Origin: Styela clava
Lineage: Eukaryota; Chordata; Ascidiacea; Stolidobranchia; Styelidae
Assembly (NCBI RefSeq): GCF_964204865.1
Contig: NC_135251.1
Span: 29,984,943 to 30,048,942 of the forward strand
Direction of reading: 5' to 3'
DNA: 64,000 nucleotides
Numbering within the stretch: the stretch's first letter is position 1; every line of letters starts with the position of its first letter. This document shows, in pieces, positions 25,136 to 38,889 of the stretch. A model generated the notes under the pieces. The model made no database searches. It saw only the letters and a program-made list of their open reading frames with translations, and was not told the origin of the DNA. The position numbers and the translations under genes were made by a program.

Positions 25136-27214
25136 CCGGGGTCCGCAACTACGGGGTCGCGACCCAAGTGTGGGACGCAAAGCCCTCCGCTATGGGTCGC
25201 GAAACAAGTTAAAATTGCCATAAATATGAGCATCGCCTATGTGTAGCGTATTTATGTATGACTTTATAAATCTCTGACTATAATTATGGATGTTTCCCAG
25301 AGTATGGACCTTACCCCAACCTTTGACCCCCGAAAAATTCTTCCTATACCTCGCCATTGCGAAAATTTCAGGGCTTATTTTAGGAGTGGTTTTGCGAGTT
25401 GGCGTCTGTAAAAAGGGGTACTTGTTTCAAACCATCCTTATGATTCATCGCATACAGCAATCTGTTTTTTAACCGATAAAGAATTTTAGCCTAGTCCAGG
25501 AGTGAGCAACCTTTTTCGGCCCGCGTGCCCAAATCGGCTAAATTTAACGACAAAATTCTTCCGCGTGCCGACCAAAATATAAAAAACAATGCTTTGTTAC
25601 TTTTAAAGCAAGAATACACAATAATAAACCTTCTAAACGTGTAAGCTACAGACAGATTTACTATTCAGGAAAATAGGAGCCGAAAGTCACAGGCATATGT
25701 AGATAACAACATGCAGATGCAAAGTTTTTGGGACACGAAAAATTCTCGGGAATGGCTTCCCGATCACGCGATAGTTCGTTTTCTGCACTTCTTCCTTGTA
25801 TTCCCTTCTATAATTGCTTATATTTTTTTCGAAATCAATTTATTTCAGTAAGTTAGCAAGTAACTCCAACCAACATGAGCTGTACAACTTCATAAATCAA
25901 TCAGAAATGAAGAAAAATTGTACAATGAATGCTGTGTCTCGTCACAATTAATCAAGAGCTAACTCAGTTGTTACGTCATAATATATTTCTTTGTAGCCAT
26001 GTCATGAAAAGACAAAAAGAGTTTAAAATTTTAAATGAATAACAGATTGTTAACAAACGATAATGAATAAACAAACACCGAGCTTCATCAGATCATTGAT
26101 CAGATAAACTTTTTATCTGAAAGAGAATGATCTCGTTTCTGAGGCCTCGCTCGCGTGCCGAATAAATGGTCTCGCGTGCCAAGTGTGGCACGCGTGCCAG
26201 GGGTTGCCCACCCCTGGCCTAGTCCATCACAGCTATTTCTACACTAATTTTTTTTTTACTGCAATTATGCTCAAACTTCTGAGAGATCATTGATCTATCT
26301 GATTTATATTCATATTTCCGAAACACAACTGAAAACTAACGAATAACGAACGAGTTCAAAAACGCGAAAACGAGGTAATGTTTACGATCACGCCTGAAAA
26401 TCTGTCCAAGTGAAAAAAGTGTCCGAGCGGATGCGAAAAGGAAACATTGTCACTTTTTGCATCTTGCTAATTGGCCAATGTCACGAAGTAAACAAGGAAG
26501 TCGATGCCCGGGGAAAGGTAGGAAATACACTTATTTTCTGAGCTAAACGATTTTTTCGAAGAAAACGAGTTTAGTCAAAACATTGTGAAACAATCCATAA
26601 TCAGTCATCTTCATGACCTTTCGAAGTGGTTTAATAAATATTGTCCCAAAAACACAGCAACACAACTGGATATTATCATCTTTCACAGTATCAAATATAC
26701 AACATCTATCATCAGATTTGATTGAAGCATTGGATGACCTGTCAAGTGATCGCGGGTGAAGGATCGCATTTGATGGCAAAAGAAGTTTTAGCTGAATTTT
26801 GGATTTCAGTTGCAAAAGAATATCCGGAGCTATGAGCTGCTGCGATGAATGTTCTGTTGCCATTCGGAACTACCTACCCAAAGTGAAAAGACCTTTACTG
26901 CGTGTTCATACATAAAAAACAAATACAGATCAAGGCTAAAAGTAGAAGAAGATTTTCGAGTTGCTGTCTTCCAAATTAAACCTCGAATTGATATATATGT
27001 TGTGTTCAAAAATCAAAACTAATAATTCCCATTATTACACGCTACTATTCACGATTTTATGTGCTAAGTTTCATATAATTTTGTGCAAAAAAATCGCTAG
27101 TGTCAATAATAGTCTCAAAATCAAGAACCTAATTACATGTTTACCGAATGCTTGGGTCGCGAGAAATTAGAAAATAAATTTTGGGTCGCACTGAAAAGTA
27201 GTTGCGGACCCCTG
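25136..27214. mobile_element. Outer hAT-like element, 2079 bp, interrupted by a second hAT
   Basis: The left end is CCGGGGTCCGCAACTAC and the right end is the inverse of CAGGGGTCCGCAACTAC. A perfect 8-bp TSD, CTCTAAAT, flanks it (25128-25135, 27215-27222). GGGTCGCGACCC-like motifs lie near the left end and GGGTCGC motifs near the right. The interior matches the element at 10329-11704. A 106-codon minus-strand ORF at 26543-26863 lies inside but I do not recognise it. Without the 720-bp inner insertion the element is about 1350 bp. Confidence 0.9.
25497..26216. mobile_element. Inner hAT-like MITE, 720 bp, nested in 25136-27214
   Basis: The left end is CAGGAGTGAGCAACC and the right end is the inverse of CAGGGGTGGGCAACC. 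A perfect 8-bp TSD GCCTAGTC lies at 25489-25496 and 26217-26224. Subterminal CGCGTGCC motifs occur at both ends, clustered at the right. No coding capacity. Confidence 0.92.
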
Positions 27215-27222
27215 CTCTAAAT

Positions 27223-27597
27223 GTCTGCAGTAATGGTCGGGATGGAAATTTCAGAATTCTGGAGCGATTCGGATTCGTCTTTTTGTTCATTTTATTGTGT
27301 TTACAGCTTCTCCCATGCGGTAGCACTCCTGTTGTTGCTATCATTTTATAGGAGGGTTTCATAGGCTCCTATGGTTTTATTCAATTTCATTCAACTACCT
27401 AAAATGTTCAAGAGAGGGTGAAACAAATATCAAAATATATCGGTCAATAAGTATTATTACCAATATAACATTGCAATACCATTATTCCTGATCAAATATA
27501 CCTATGTAAAGTTACTCTCTAAGCTCAATAATCATAAAATAAACCATACCAGTTGTAAGCCAAATTTCACTGGCGTATATATATATGAGAAAGGGCA
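27223..27597. other. Intergenic, no gene recognised
   Basis: No recognisable gene or repeat between the hAT cluster and the tandem duplication. Confidence 0.5.
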
Positions 27598-27970
27598 CAC
27601 TAGATGAATTCTAGAATAAAATGATCGCCGTACACCTCGACACTGGGTTTTTCCTACAGATGGAAATGTGATTCATTTTTAATTCATTATCATTCGATCG
27701 CAGAATAATCGCATTTTTTTTTCAATTTAATCAAAGTTAAAAAGAAAGGCTGGTGTTATAATGCACAGATTCGGTTCGATTCGATTCGATTCACTAGATG
27801 AATTCTAGAATAAAATGATCGCCGTACACCTCGACACTGGGTTTTTCCTACAGATGGAAATGTGATTCATTTTTAATTCATTATCATTCGATCGCAGAAT
27901 AATCGCATTTTTTTTTCAATTTAATCAAAGTTAAAAAGAAAGGCTGGTGTTATAATGCACAGATTCGGTT
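27598..27970. repeat. Tandem duplication, 194-bp unit, two copies
   Basis: The first copy starts CACTAGATGAATTC at 27598 and the second at 27792. I read no difference between the copies over about 179 bp; copy 1 alone ends in a short GATTC-rich run (about 27775-27791). The identity implies a recent duplication, or a collapsed or expanded assembly repeat. Confidence 0.92.
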
Positions 27971-28175
27971 TAAATATTCGAATAGTAATCTTCTTATTAG
28001 AAAATAAAATATTAAGAAATGTTGATGTGCGAGATGAATGGCGGCCCCGATCGGAATGTTTTACGCAATTGTCGGTCACCGTTTACGTTCATTTATTATC
28101 GACTATCCAGTTACTGCTGCAAAATAGTTATCGGACGAAACTAACTTTTTTCAAGTTGCACTGGAAAAAAGGGTA

Positions 28176-28277
28176 CTCCTGAAGTATGCGCACCAAGATG
28201 TCGCATAACCTGAAACGTAATCTGGTACACAACCTGAGTTCAGGTTGTGCGCCATCTTGGTGCGCATACTTCAGGAG
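28176..28277. mobile_element. Palindromic MITE, 102 bp
   Basis: It opens CTCCTGAAGTATGCGCACCA and closes with the exact inverse; the terminal match runs 25 bp (28176-28200 against 28253-28277), with a second inverted pair around the centre (ACAACCTGA...TCAGGTTGT). Nearly the whole element could fold into one hairpin. It is related to the element at 29455-29684 (same CTCCyGAAGTATGCGmACCA start). No clear TSD. Confidence 0.75.
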
Positions 28278-28799
28278 GTCCGAAAAAAGACCTGCATGCA
28301 TAAACTGGGTGGCAGAATTTGCAGCATGTGTCGCTGGCGTGAAAAATCATATTAGACCCAAATTATGATGGCGAAACGTTTTTTTCGGTACCATGACGAG
28401 TGTCAGATGTCGTTTCGAACGGTAAGTTTGGAAAACCCTATTATATATATATATGTTACTGTACTATGGGGAAGTTCAATAGGACAATACGAGGAATTAT
28501 CAGAATAATAACTATTGAGCTATTACCGCTTGCATCGACGTTCTTGTGCGAATTGGGCTTTTCTGACATACAGGCAAGCTTGAAAATATGAGTAAGAAAG
28601 CCCATGAGCGACTGAAAAAGTTTGAGGTCTAGAGTTGTATCACTCGTTGGATACAAACAAGAAAGCGGTCTTACTTTTTCATCGGTGTGTGTTCAAATTC
28701 ACTGTTTATTCTGGTAAATTAGTTTTGTAAATTAGTTGACATATGCCACTGAAACGTAGAAAACCAACTGATTGTGATAGTTTATCGGTTTCCCTTCCC

Positions 28800-28839
<40 letters not shown>

Positions 28840-29454
28840 TTCAATATTTCTGGAGAGTCAGATGGACAATGGAGCACACAATCCACTTCCGAACGTACGA
28901 AAAATAGTGAACTCTAATTCGAAATTTGTACATAAGTATAATTACATAAACAATCGTTTGTTTTTAATATGAATTCGAATTATTAAGCGTAACGAAATAA
29001 ACTGATCGTATGATTTTACTGACGCTGTGGAATATAATCAGCTGCGAAATATAATCAGATTTGGTCCAATTAATGACATTTACCTCCTTCCAAAAATTTG
29101 TCAAAGGATTTGAGAACACGGCACATCTGAACTCAGATAAATATATCACTAATCTGGACTATAACCAAGGAGAGGATAAAAGTTAAATGAATCAGGACGT
29201 AGAAATGTACTCATTAGGTGCATTTATTTGATTTTCAAATAGAAACGATTCCAAATGGCACATACAAAAATGATTCAAGACAAGGCTACAAAGGAAAATG
29301 CATATATATATAAGTTCGGGTGCATTTTTGAGACATAATGTACCGCGTGGGTTTTGAACCGTATTTCTGTCATTATTTCACCAAGATGGATCTGTGTCGT
29401 ATTTTAATTAAGCATGGAGACGAATTTTATAATTTTGTTAAATTTATTTTTGGT
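28278..29454. other. Intergenic with a (TA)n run
   Basis: No gene recognised. A (AT)n microsatellite occupies about 28802-28835. Confidence 0.55.
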
Positions 29455-29684
29455 GCTCCCGAAGTATGCGAACCAAGATGGCGGACATCGGAACGTAACA
29501 TGGGTAACAGGTTAGGGTTAGGCGATAATTTTTTTCCAATTTTCCTTATTTTAGTCCTATTATCAGTTCGAAGACTAGCCAAGAGCCACCCGTAGTATTT
29601 ATACCTAAAATTATGGCCTAACCCTAACCTAGTACACATATTCCATTCCGATGTCCGCCATCTTGGTTCGCATACTTCGGGAGC
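29455..29684. mobile_element. MITE with long terminal inverted repeats, 230 bp
   Basis: The left end GCTCCCGAAGTATGCGAACC is repeated inverted at the right end. The match is exact for about 39 bp and continues, imperfectly, to about 70 bp including a GGTTAGGGTTAGGC string in each arm. Each arm contains CCAAGATGGCGG, a match to the YY1 consensus. It is too short to encode a transposase. No clear TSD was found. Confidence 0.82.
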
Positions 29685-30291
29685 CCCTTATTTTTTTTTA
29701 CTTCTCTAAAATTTTACATTTCATAAAAACGTTAATGCTTCTTTTCGTTATTAACACGCATAATAGCATTGGGCTGTTACGGAAAATGCAAGGTGATTTT
29801 ACCTAAAATCTCAATTGACTCTCGTGAAAACAGTTTGATACAGTGTTGATAGAAGATGCTTTACTATATGCCTGTCTGACGCGATATTCTATGACCACAA
29901 AACTGTTATTTCAAAAAATAGGTATATCAAAATTTTATGCGAGAATCGGGGAGCCTCGTTTTTTCGAGTAAGACGTTATACACCTGCTGTTCCAGGTAGT
30001 TGATTTTATCGATAAAAGCTTGCTGTTTACATCACAGATTGATTATCACGCGCGGACCAAAGATGGACGCAGCGTCTAGAATAAACGTTGTGTCGTCATA
30101 CTGGACTGAACATGCCCAAATTTTAAAAAGACAGCAGCTGGCAACGGAGAAACGCTTAATAAAAATTGTTGAAATACGACACCACGCCTTCGATACGCGT
30201 TTGTTGAAGTGATCGTCTGTTCTCAATAGCGTTTAAATACCGCCGCGTCGCCGTTTGTATTGGCAAAATTCACGTGGGATCTCTCGAAATC
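29685..30291. other. Intergenic, upstream of ZNF367
   Basis: No gene recognised. CpG becomes visibly more frequent after about 30040, leading into the putative ZNF367 promoter. Confidence 0.5.
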
Positions 30292-30451
30292 GGCGGGAAA
30301 ATTCGGTAAATAAACGGCGCGCGGTCTAGCATATATCGGACCATGTTCAGTATACAGTATATGTTTGCTGGTTAGATGTCGCGGCGCGAAACGACACCGA
30401 TCTTGCAACTGTCAACAATGACCGGGAAAAAAGCCTGCGTTGTTTTCGCGC
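30292..30451 (+). promoter_or_regulatory. Putative ZNF367 promoter with E2F-like sites
   Basis: Three matches to the E2F consensus (TTTSSCGC or its inverse) lie within 160 bp: GGCGGGAAA at 30292-30300, GCGCGAAA at 30384-30391 and TTTTCGCGC at 30443-30451. An inverted CCAAT box (TATTGGC) lies just upstream near 30258-30264. The region is CpG-rich compared with its surroundings and sits 370-530 bp before the ZNF367 ATG. Vertebrate ZNF367 is reported as a cell-cycle-linked gene; E2F control here is inference from motifs. Confidence 0.5.
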
Positions 30452-30816
30452 TGTTTGGCACGTGGCGGCAATATATTGTACTTATTTGTGTATTCGGAAA
30501 CTAGTTGCATGTTAGAACTCATACTGTGTTAACATGCAAAAAGGACTTGGTTACACTGCTGCATGGCCGTCTAATATGAATATCAGAATATTATGAGACT
30601 CTAAATCACAAATAGGGTTAAAATCGAGTCAATCTGAAATTAGAATAAAAGCGTGAATTTTTTTGGATCATGAAAGTTCCTCCTTTAGCCTATATGATAT
30701 TCTCCAGAATGATAGAAGTTATCAGTGTATACAGATATATGATCTGATCAATGTTTCAATCTACAGGATTATTAAAGCCAATTCCATAGTGGCTGATAGT
30801 GCTGTAGTGTGTCATA

Positions 30817-33934
<3,118 letters not shown>

Positions 33935-35104
33935 TATTCTGTTAATGTTTTTTTTTTCATTTCAAGTTCCACACAAAGCTTCATATTTGTAAATTTCTAA
34001 AATATAACATTGATTTCTTTTTGCTGCTAAAAATTTTGATGTAACACATTTGATATTTTCTACAATCATTTAAAACTCTTTACCAAAGTATTTGTTTACT
34101 CGACTCTAAAACTACGTTATTTGTCACCATTGGATACTGTTAGTTGTAACTAATTTGGAAAATCATTGTTCTGTGATTCATCAGTCACTGGCCAAAGATA
34201 AATTTGTGCTAGTGATTGAATATAGATAATAGATCAAGCTTGTCGCATCGTTAAAAATCAATCACTGGTTGGTTACGATTCCTATAGCTAAACGAGACTA
34301 GACAAGCCTTAGCAAGATTTAAAATTTTTGTGTGATAAGTATCGCCTTTCTTTGTTTACAAAATTGAGCCGCCGTAGTAACGTAGTGTTTAATTGTTGAA
34401 ATTCAATTCATGGGAAATGTGAGTAATCTTCATTGAAATTCAATCTAGTTGTTGAACTATCGAATTCCAAACTGGCCTAATGTTTATAGATTAGCCATCG
34501 TTGCTATGCTCGCTATTATTTTTTATCACTAGTGATTCAGCGCTATTTAAATTTTTATGCATATTTTTAAAGCCATGTAGTGGTGCACATATAATAACGG
34601 TAATTAATGTGAAATACCATGCTTATGGTGTCATGTAGATATAAGATGTCGCATTCAAAATGTTCATGAATTTTATATTGAAATTACGACCTGTTTTCCA
34701 AAATTTCTAATTCCTTGCCAAACATGAAATGCTGTTGGCCATATTGTGATCTAGTCATTAACCTTTATATGATTTCTAATCTCTTTATTCCTTGTATAAG
34801 ATTGCACAAGAGCTATTTTTACTGCCAAAAATTTGCTAAGGAAGAACCGTCAACAAGGTTTTTTGTAAATAGTAACCAGTCCAAAATTGATCAACATTTT
34901 TATGGTTTTAAATGCTGCTACAAATGCATAATGTTGCTGATAGAACAAAGTTTACTATTATTTCGTTTGTATCTTTTATTTTTTTGTTGTGTTCCATGTT
35001 TAAGGTTTTGAGAGTGTATTTGTGAATATTAGTAATGAGATGTTGTATTCAGTGTTCTTATCATAGATTTCAAATAATTATTGATCATGATTTATGCACT
35101 ATTC

Positions 35105-35110
35105 AATAAA
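35105..35110 (+). terminator. Poly(A) signal, probably ZNF367
   Basis: An AATAAA hexamer in AT-rich sequence 1.17 kb after the ZNF367 stop. Motif only. Confidence 0.45.
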
Positions 35111-35854
35111 ATTGCACAAAATCTGTTAATTGAAATGATTGCATACTTATCATGCTTAGTGATCAGACATTGAGGGTGACATTGTCACCAATGGGTTAGG
35201 AAATTCCTTCTATTAGATTGACAGATAATTTACTATCACGACTTGAAACATCAGAGTGGTTTTGAGCGCAAGGCATACAGGACGTTTATTAAATCTGAAA
35301 CAATAACAACCTCAAAAGAAAACAATGAATATGGTCCGATGTGCAGTTATGATTTTAGGTTGTGCTTTTGGTGCCAATGCAGCATATACTCAAGAATGTG
35401 AGATGTCATCAAATCTTGTTCTTCTTGTGTGGAGGGGAAATGAGTGCAAGTTTGAAGGCTGACACAACACCACAGTGACAATAATATTTATCCAATACCA
35501 TTCTTCACTGAGTAAAGTCAGCTCAATAAGTTTAAAATATATCTCAAGTACATGGATGAAATATTTTCAGGGGGGCTAAGTTCAGTATAAATATTTTATT
35601 GGTAAGTTTGTAATATGCCTCTTCTGATAGACACTCTAAGAGTTCGTGATTGTTACATCTTAGTGATTTTCTTGCCAGAAAATTAGCAATTGATGAGGAA
35701 CTGATAAGAGATTTCTTAGCTTACACAAAGGCAAGGAATTGAATAAAACTTTATAAGGCAAGCCATGTGCTAAGTATGGAAATGTGTTTACTATTGCAAC
35801 AATGAAAACTCTACATGTGTTTGAATCTCATGACGATTGATTATACTCCAGACC

Positions 35855-36100
35855 AGAGGTTTGCTTGCTTCCTCACAGACATATGATGGTTCAGGTAACC
35901 ACTGGTCAATTGAGATTTCCTCCACAATCTAAGTCAATATATTTTGAACAAAGGCTGGGCTAGCTATCCCCATACCAGACATAGACCGGTATCAGATGAG
36001 ACACCATTGTGCGCTATATGAACGGGCCATCTAATTGTTATTGACTTTACTCTCCCTATGATGAATATCTTACAAACATTGAGTCACTATCGGCTATGCT
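35855..36100 (+). mobile_element. Degenerate SINE fragment, family A tail
   Basis: It shares the order of short blocks (CACTGGT, TTTCCTCCAC, CATAGACCGGTATCAGATGA, CTCTCCCT) with the distal part of the copy at 40600-40895. The tRNA-like head is not recognisable. Confidence 0.45.
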
Positions 36101-36166
36101 ATCACCCTTCACGAATAGAATGAAGCCATCATCAAAACATAAAATATATATTTTTAATAAACCAAC

Positions 36167-38889
36167 TCATCTAATATGCAATTTTTGAACATGTTCACGA
36201 AAAATCAGTATTGACAAAACAGTGTCAATAGGCAGGACAACCAAGATCGTGAATAAAATCGAGAAAAGTGCCAATTTGGTGATATTTCCTATACCAGAGG
36301 AAGTCATCTCTTGAGCTATAAAGATTAAACTTACAGAACAACATACTATACCAGCAAACAATATAATTGATACAAAGTGAAAAAATAACTGGCAAGACCT
36401 AGTAGTAACTGGCAAGTGAGTATATAGATATTTGTGTTGTAGTTTCTTCTCCGATTCCTCACCATGACAACAGATATTATCATCAGCAACATTTGGATTC
36501 TCTTTTTTCACATCTAATAAATCATATTTTCCTGACGGGTAAGGCACAGTGCTTTGTGAATATGAAAAAGATGTTTTTATTGGTTCACTTCCAGATTCAT
36601 CGTCTGAAGAAATACTAATACTAGATTTAAGCAAAAATGAAGAGTGAGAGTTAGTTTTATCGCTATCAACTGTTGACAAGCTTGGCTTTTTCATCAAATC
36701 TTTTGAATTTCTATCTCCTTTTCCATGTCTATATGTAGTGATGTCATTTTCAGAGCCATACACAGAATCTTCATCTTGACTTGTGACATTCACAATAATA
36801 TAATCACCATCTGAATCATTTTCTTTCTTAGAACTTGAGATTGCACTAGTGGATGTTTTCTTATTTTCATTGGTTGAATTGTTATGAGAATCATTTGATT
36901 TACTTGTGCTGTTTTCGTAATGATCAGATGATGATATTTTTCTAGTCATCTCCAGAATCTCACAGGATTTTTTCGATATTTTCGACTCAGATTTATTGCT
37001 GCTAGAATTGTCATCATCTGATGAATTATTTGCTGAAGATAATGTGTGATGAGACAAGCTTGAAACTGAAGTTATATCACTAATAGTACTCTTTTCTTTT
37101 ACAGTACCCGTGGAGAGTGTGTCATCATCCACACTGCTTGTGTCATTACTACTACCACCAGATGTAGATGTGGTGGCTAGCACTTCACTCTGTGTGGCAT
37201 CATAGCTTGTATCAGATTTACTTTCATAAACAGTGGATTCCAATGAAGAAGAATCAGCATCATATGAATCTGTTGTCAGCTCAGATATTGTCTCTGAATC
37301 TATTGTGTCGGACGGAACTAGCACAGTCTCAGATAAATTTGAGTCATTCTCAATTTTAAAAAACAGTGGTTTAAACCCGAGCCGAGTACATTCAGTCGCT
37401 AAACCAAATTGTTTCATTTCTTCTGTATTTGTCAAACCTTCAATTTCATCTTGTGGTTCAGCATCCACACCAATAATTTTTATGAAGTTATCAAGACCAC
37501 TAAAGTCAAGCACATCTTTATTAGGATCATCTTCAACTTTCAATACCTGCATATCAGCAATAGCACTCATTTGTTTTTGTACTTCATCAATGTTCGCAAG
37601 GGTGTTTGGTTGGACCTCTACACATGATATATTTTTATATGATGAGCTTCTTTTTTCACCGAGAGACAGTGCTGTGCAGGATGCAATTTGTTTAGCTTCA
37701 AAGGGCTCTAATGGACTTCTTCTAGGAATAGCTGACTCCGACCATCTTCTTGACAAAATTTTATCTGAATTCGTTTTTGAGTAATCATGAACCAAGAACT
37801 CAAATTTTGAAAGCATTGACATTGATGTAGAAGCATTAACTTTATTGCTTGGCAAAAGACCATAAAATGCTTTCAATGGTGTTTGCAACGCTGGAGCAAA
37901 AGAATGCTTAGATTGTTTCAAATCTAGTATGTCATGGATGAAGTACCTTCCAACGCCTTCACTAGAAAGAGGTATCTTTGTAATACGCCAACATACAAAA
38001 AATAAAGATCTTAAAAGCAATGGAATTGGAAGTAAAATAATTGTACCAATCACAGAAATTAGCACATCTCCTCCAATGAATTTACCAATGCTATGGGGTT
38101 CATTTGGGTCTTGCATGCTAACAAATAGCTGTAAGTAAAGAGATGAAAGACATCCACCTACCAATATGAGCATCAGACAAAGGAATCGTTCAAGACGACT
38201 GATAATTGATCCGGGCGGAGGTTTCAACAATGAGAATAAAAGGTTACATCGTAGAAACCTGAAATGGCGACTGTTTAACATGACATGAGTTTCTGATTCT
38301 TCAATTTTTTCTAAGACTAAATTTGCTGGCGTAAGCTGCTGCAGTTGTATAAAATTTTCATCATCATTCATTGATAATAGCTTCGTTACAGAGTATTTAT
38401 GTTTACGATCGTCAAGCTGTTTCACATTTATATTTGTAAGCTTCACTGAATCCTCTGATTTTAATATATCTTTTCCATCAGTTGATTGTACAGCAGAAAC
38501 AGGTCCGATCCAAGACAGCAAGCGAATTCTTTGTATTTCACCGAACTTTTCCTTCTTCATAGAGAAACAGACAATGTTTTTATAATTTTCTCTCATAAGT
38601 TGAGGACAGAAGTCTCTTCTTATCCATATTATTGGACCTTCTGCTTTGGTACCAATTACTTGCAAAAATATTTTACATTTAGCGTTCACAGTTTTTAATG
38701 TTTCGAAACTTATCTGATAAAAGGTGTAACCCTTGTTCTTCGAGGGGTTCGGAGGAGTGAATATCATAGTTCTTCTTGTGTAATTTCGGTCAAGCAAATA
38801 TAAAATAGGGCTCATTAGACACAACAGTGCAACAAAAATGATCATTAAATGAAGACCAGATGTTATATCAACAGGATATATCCATTCCC
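36167..38889 (-). other. Polycystin-1-type membrane region of the large gene (TM1-TM5)
   Basis: Coordinates follow the 971-codon last exon. TM1 is residues 77-97 (LHLMIIFVALLCLMSPILYLL). A divergent PLAT/LH2 domain spans about 118-260, beginning GYTFYQISFETLKTVNAKCK. The polycystin signature LLFSLLKPPPGSIISRLERF leads into TM2 (299-322). TM3 is about 338-365, with LLPIPLLLRSLFF like the family FPINLL motif. Residues 366-890 form a cytoplasmic loop rich in Ser, Asp, Thr and Asn. TM4 is about 897-922 and TM5 about 935-961 with VVLPIDTVLSILIF, then REHVQKLHIR and stop. In full polycystin-1 the next part would be the TOP domain and TM6-11. Confidence 0.88.

Larger units (their letters stand above)
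33935..36166. other. ZNF367 3' UTR and convergent intergenic region
   Basis: This separates the convergent ZNF367 and polycystin-like genes. An AATAAA at 35105-35110 is a plausible ZNF367 poly(A) signal, implying a 1.1-kb 3' UTR. A search for TM6-TM11-like coding sequence on the minus strand here found none. A degenerate SINE lies at about 35855-36100. Confidence 0.6.

Noticed and set aside
26543..26863. 106-codon minus-strand ORF inside the hAT at 25136-27214
   Set aside because: Not recognisable as a transposase or other family; likely chance or a decayed remnant, so not called as a gene.
34000..36160. Missing TM6-11 exons of the polycystin-like gene
   Set aside because: I looked for hydrophobic minus-strand frames downstream of the stop and found none of suitable length.
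37233..37784. 183-codon plus-strand ORF
   Set aside because: It is the antisense of the Ser/Asp-rich loop of the polycystin-like last exon and has no family pattern of its own.
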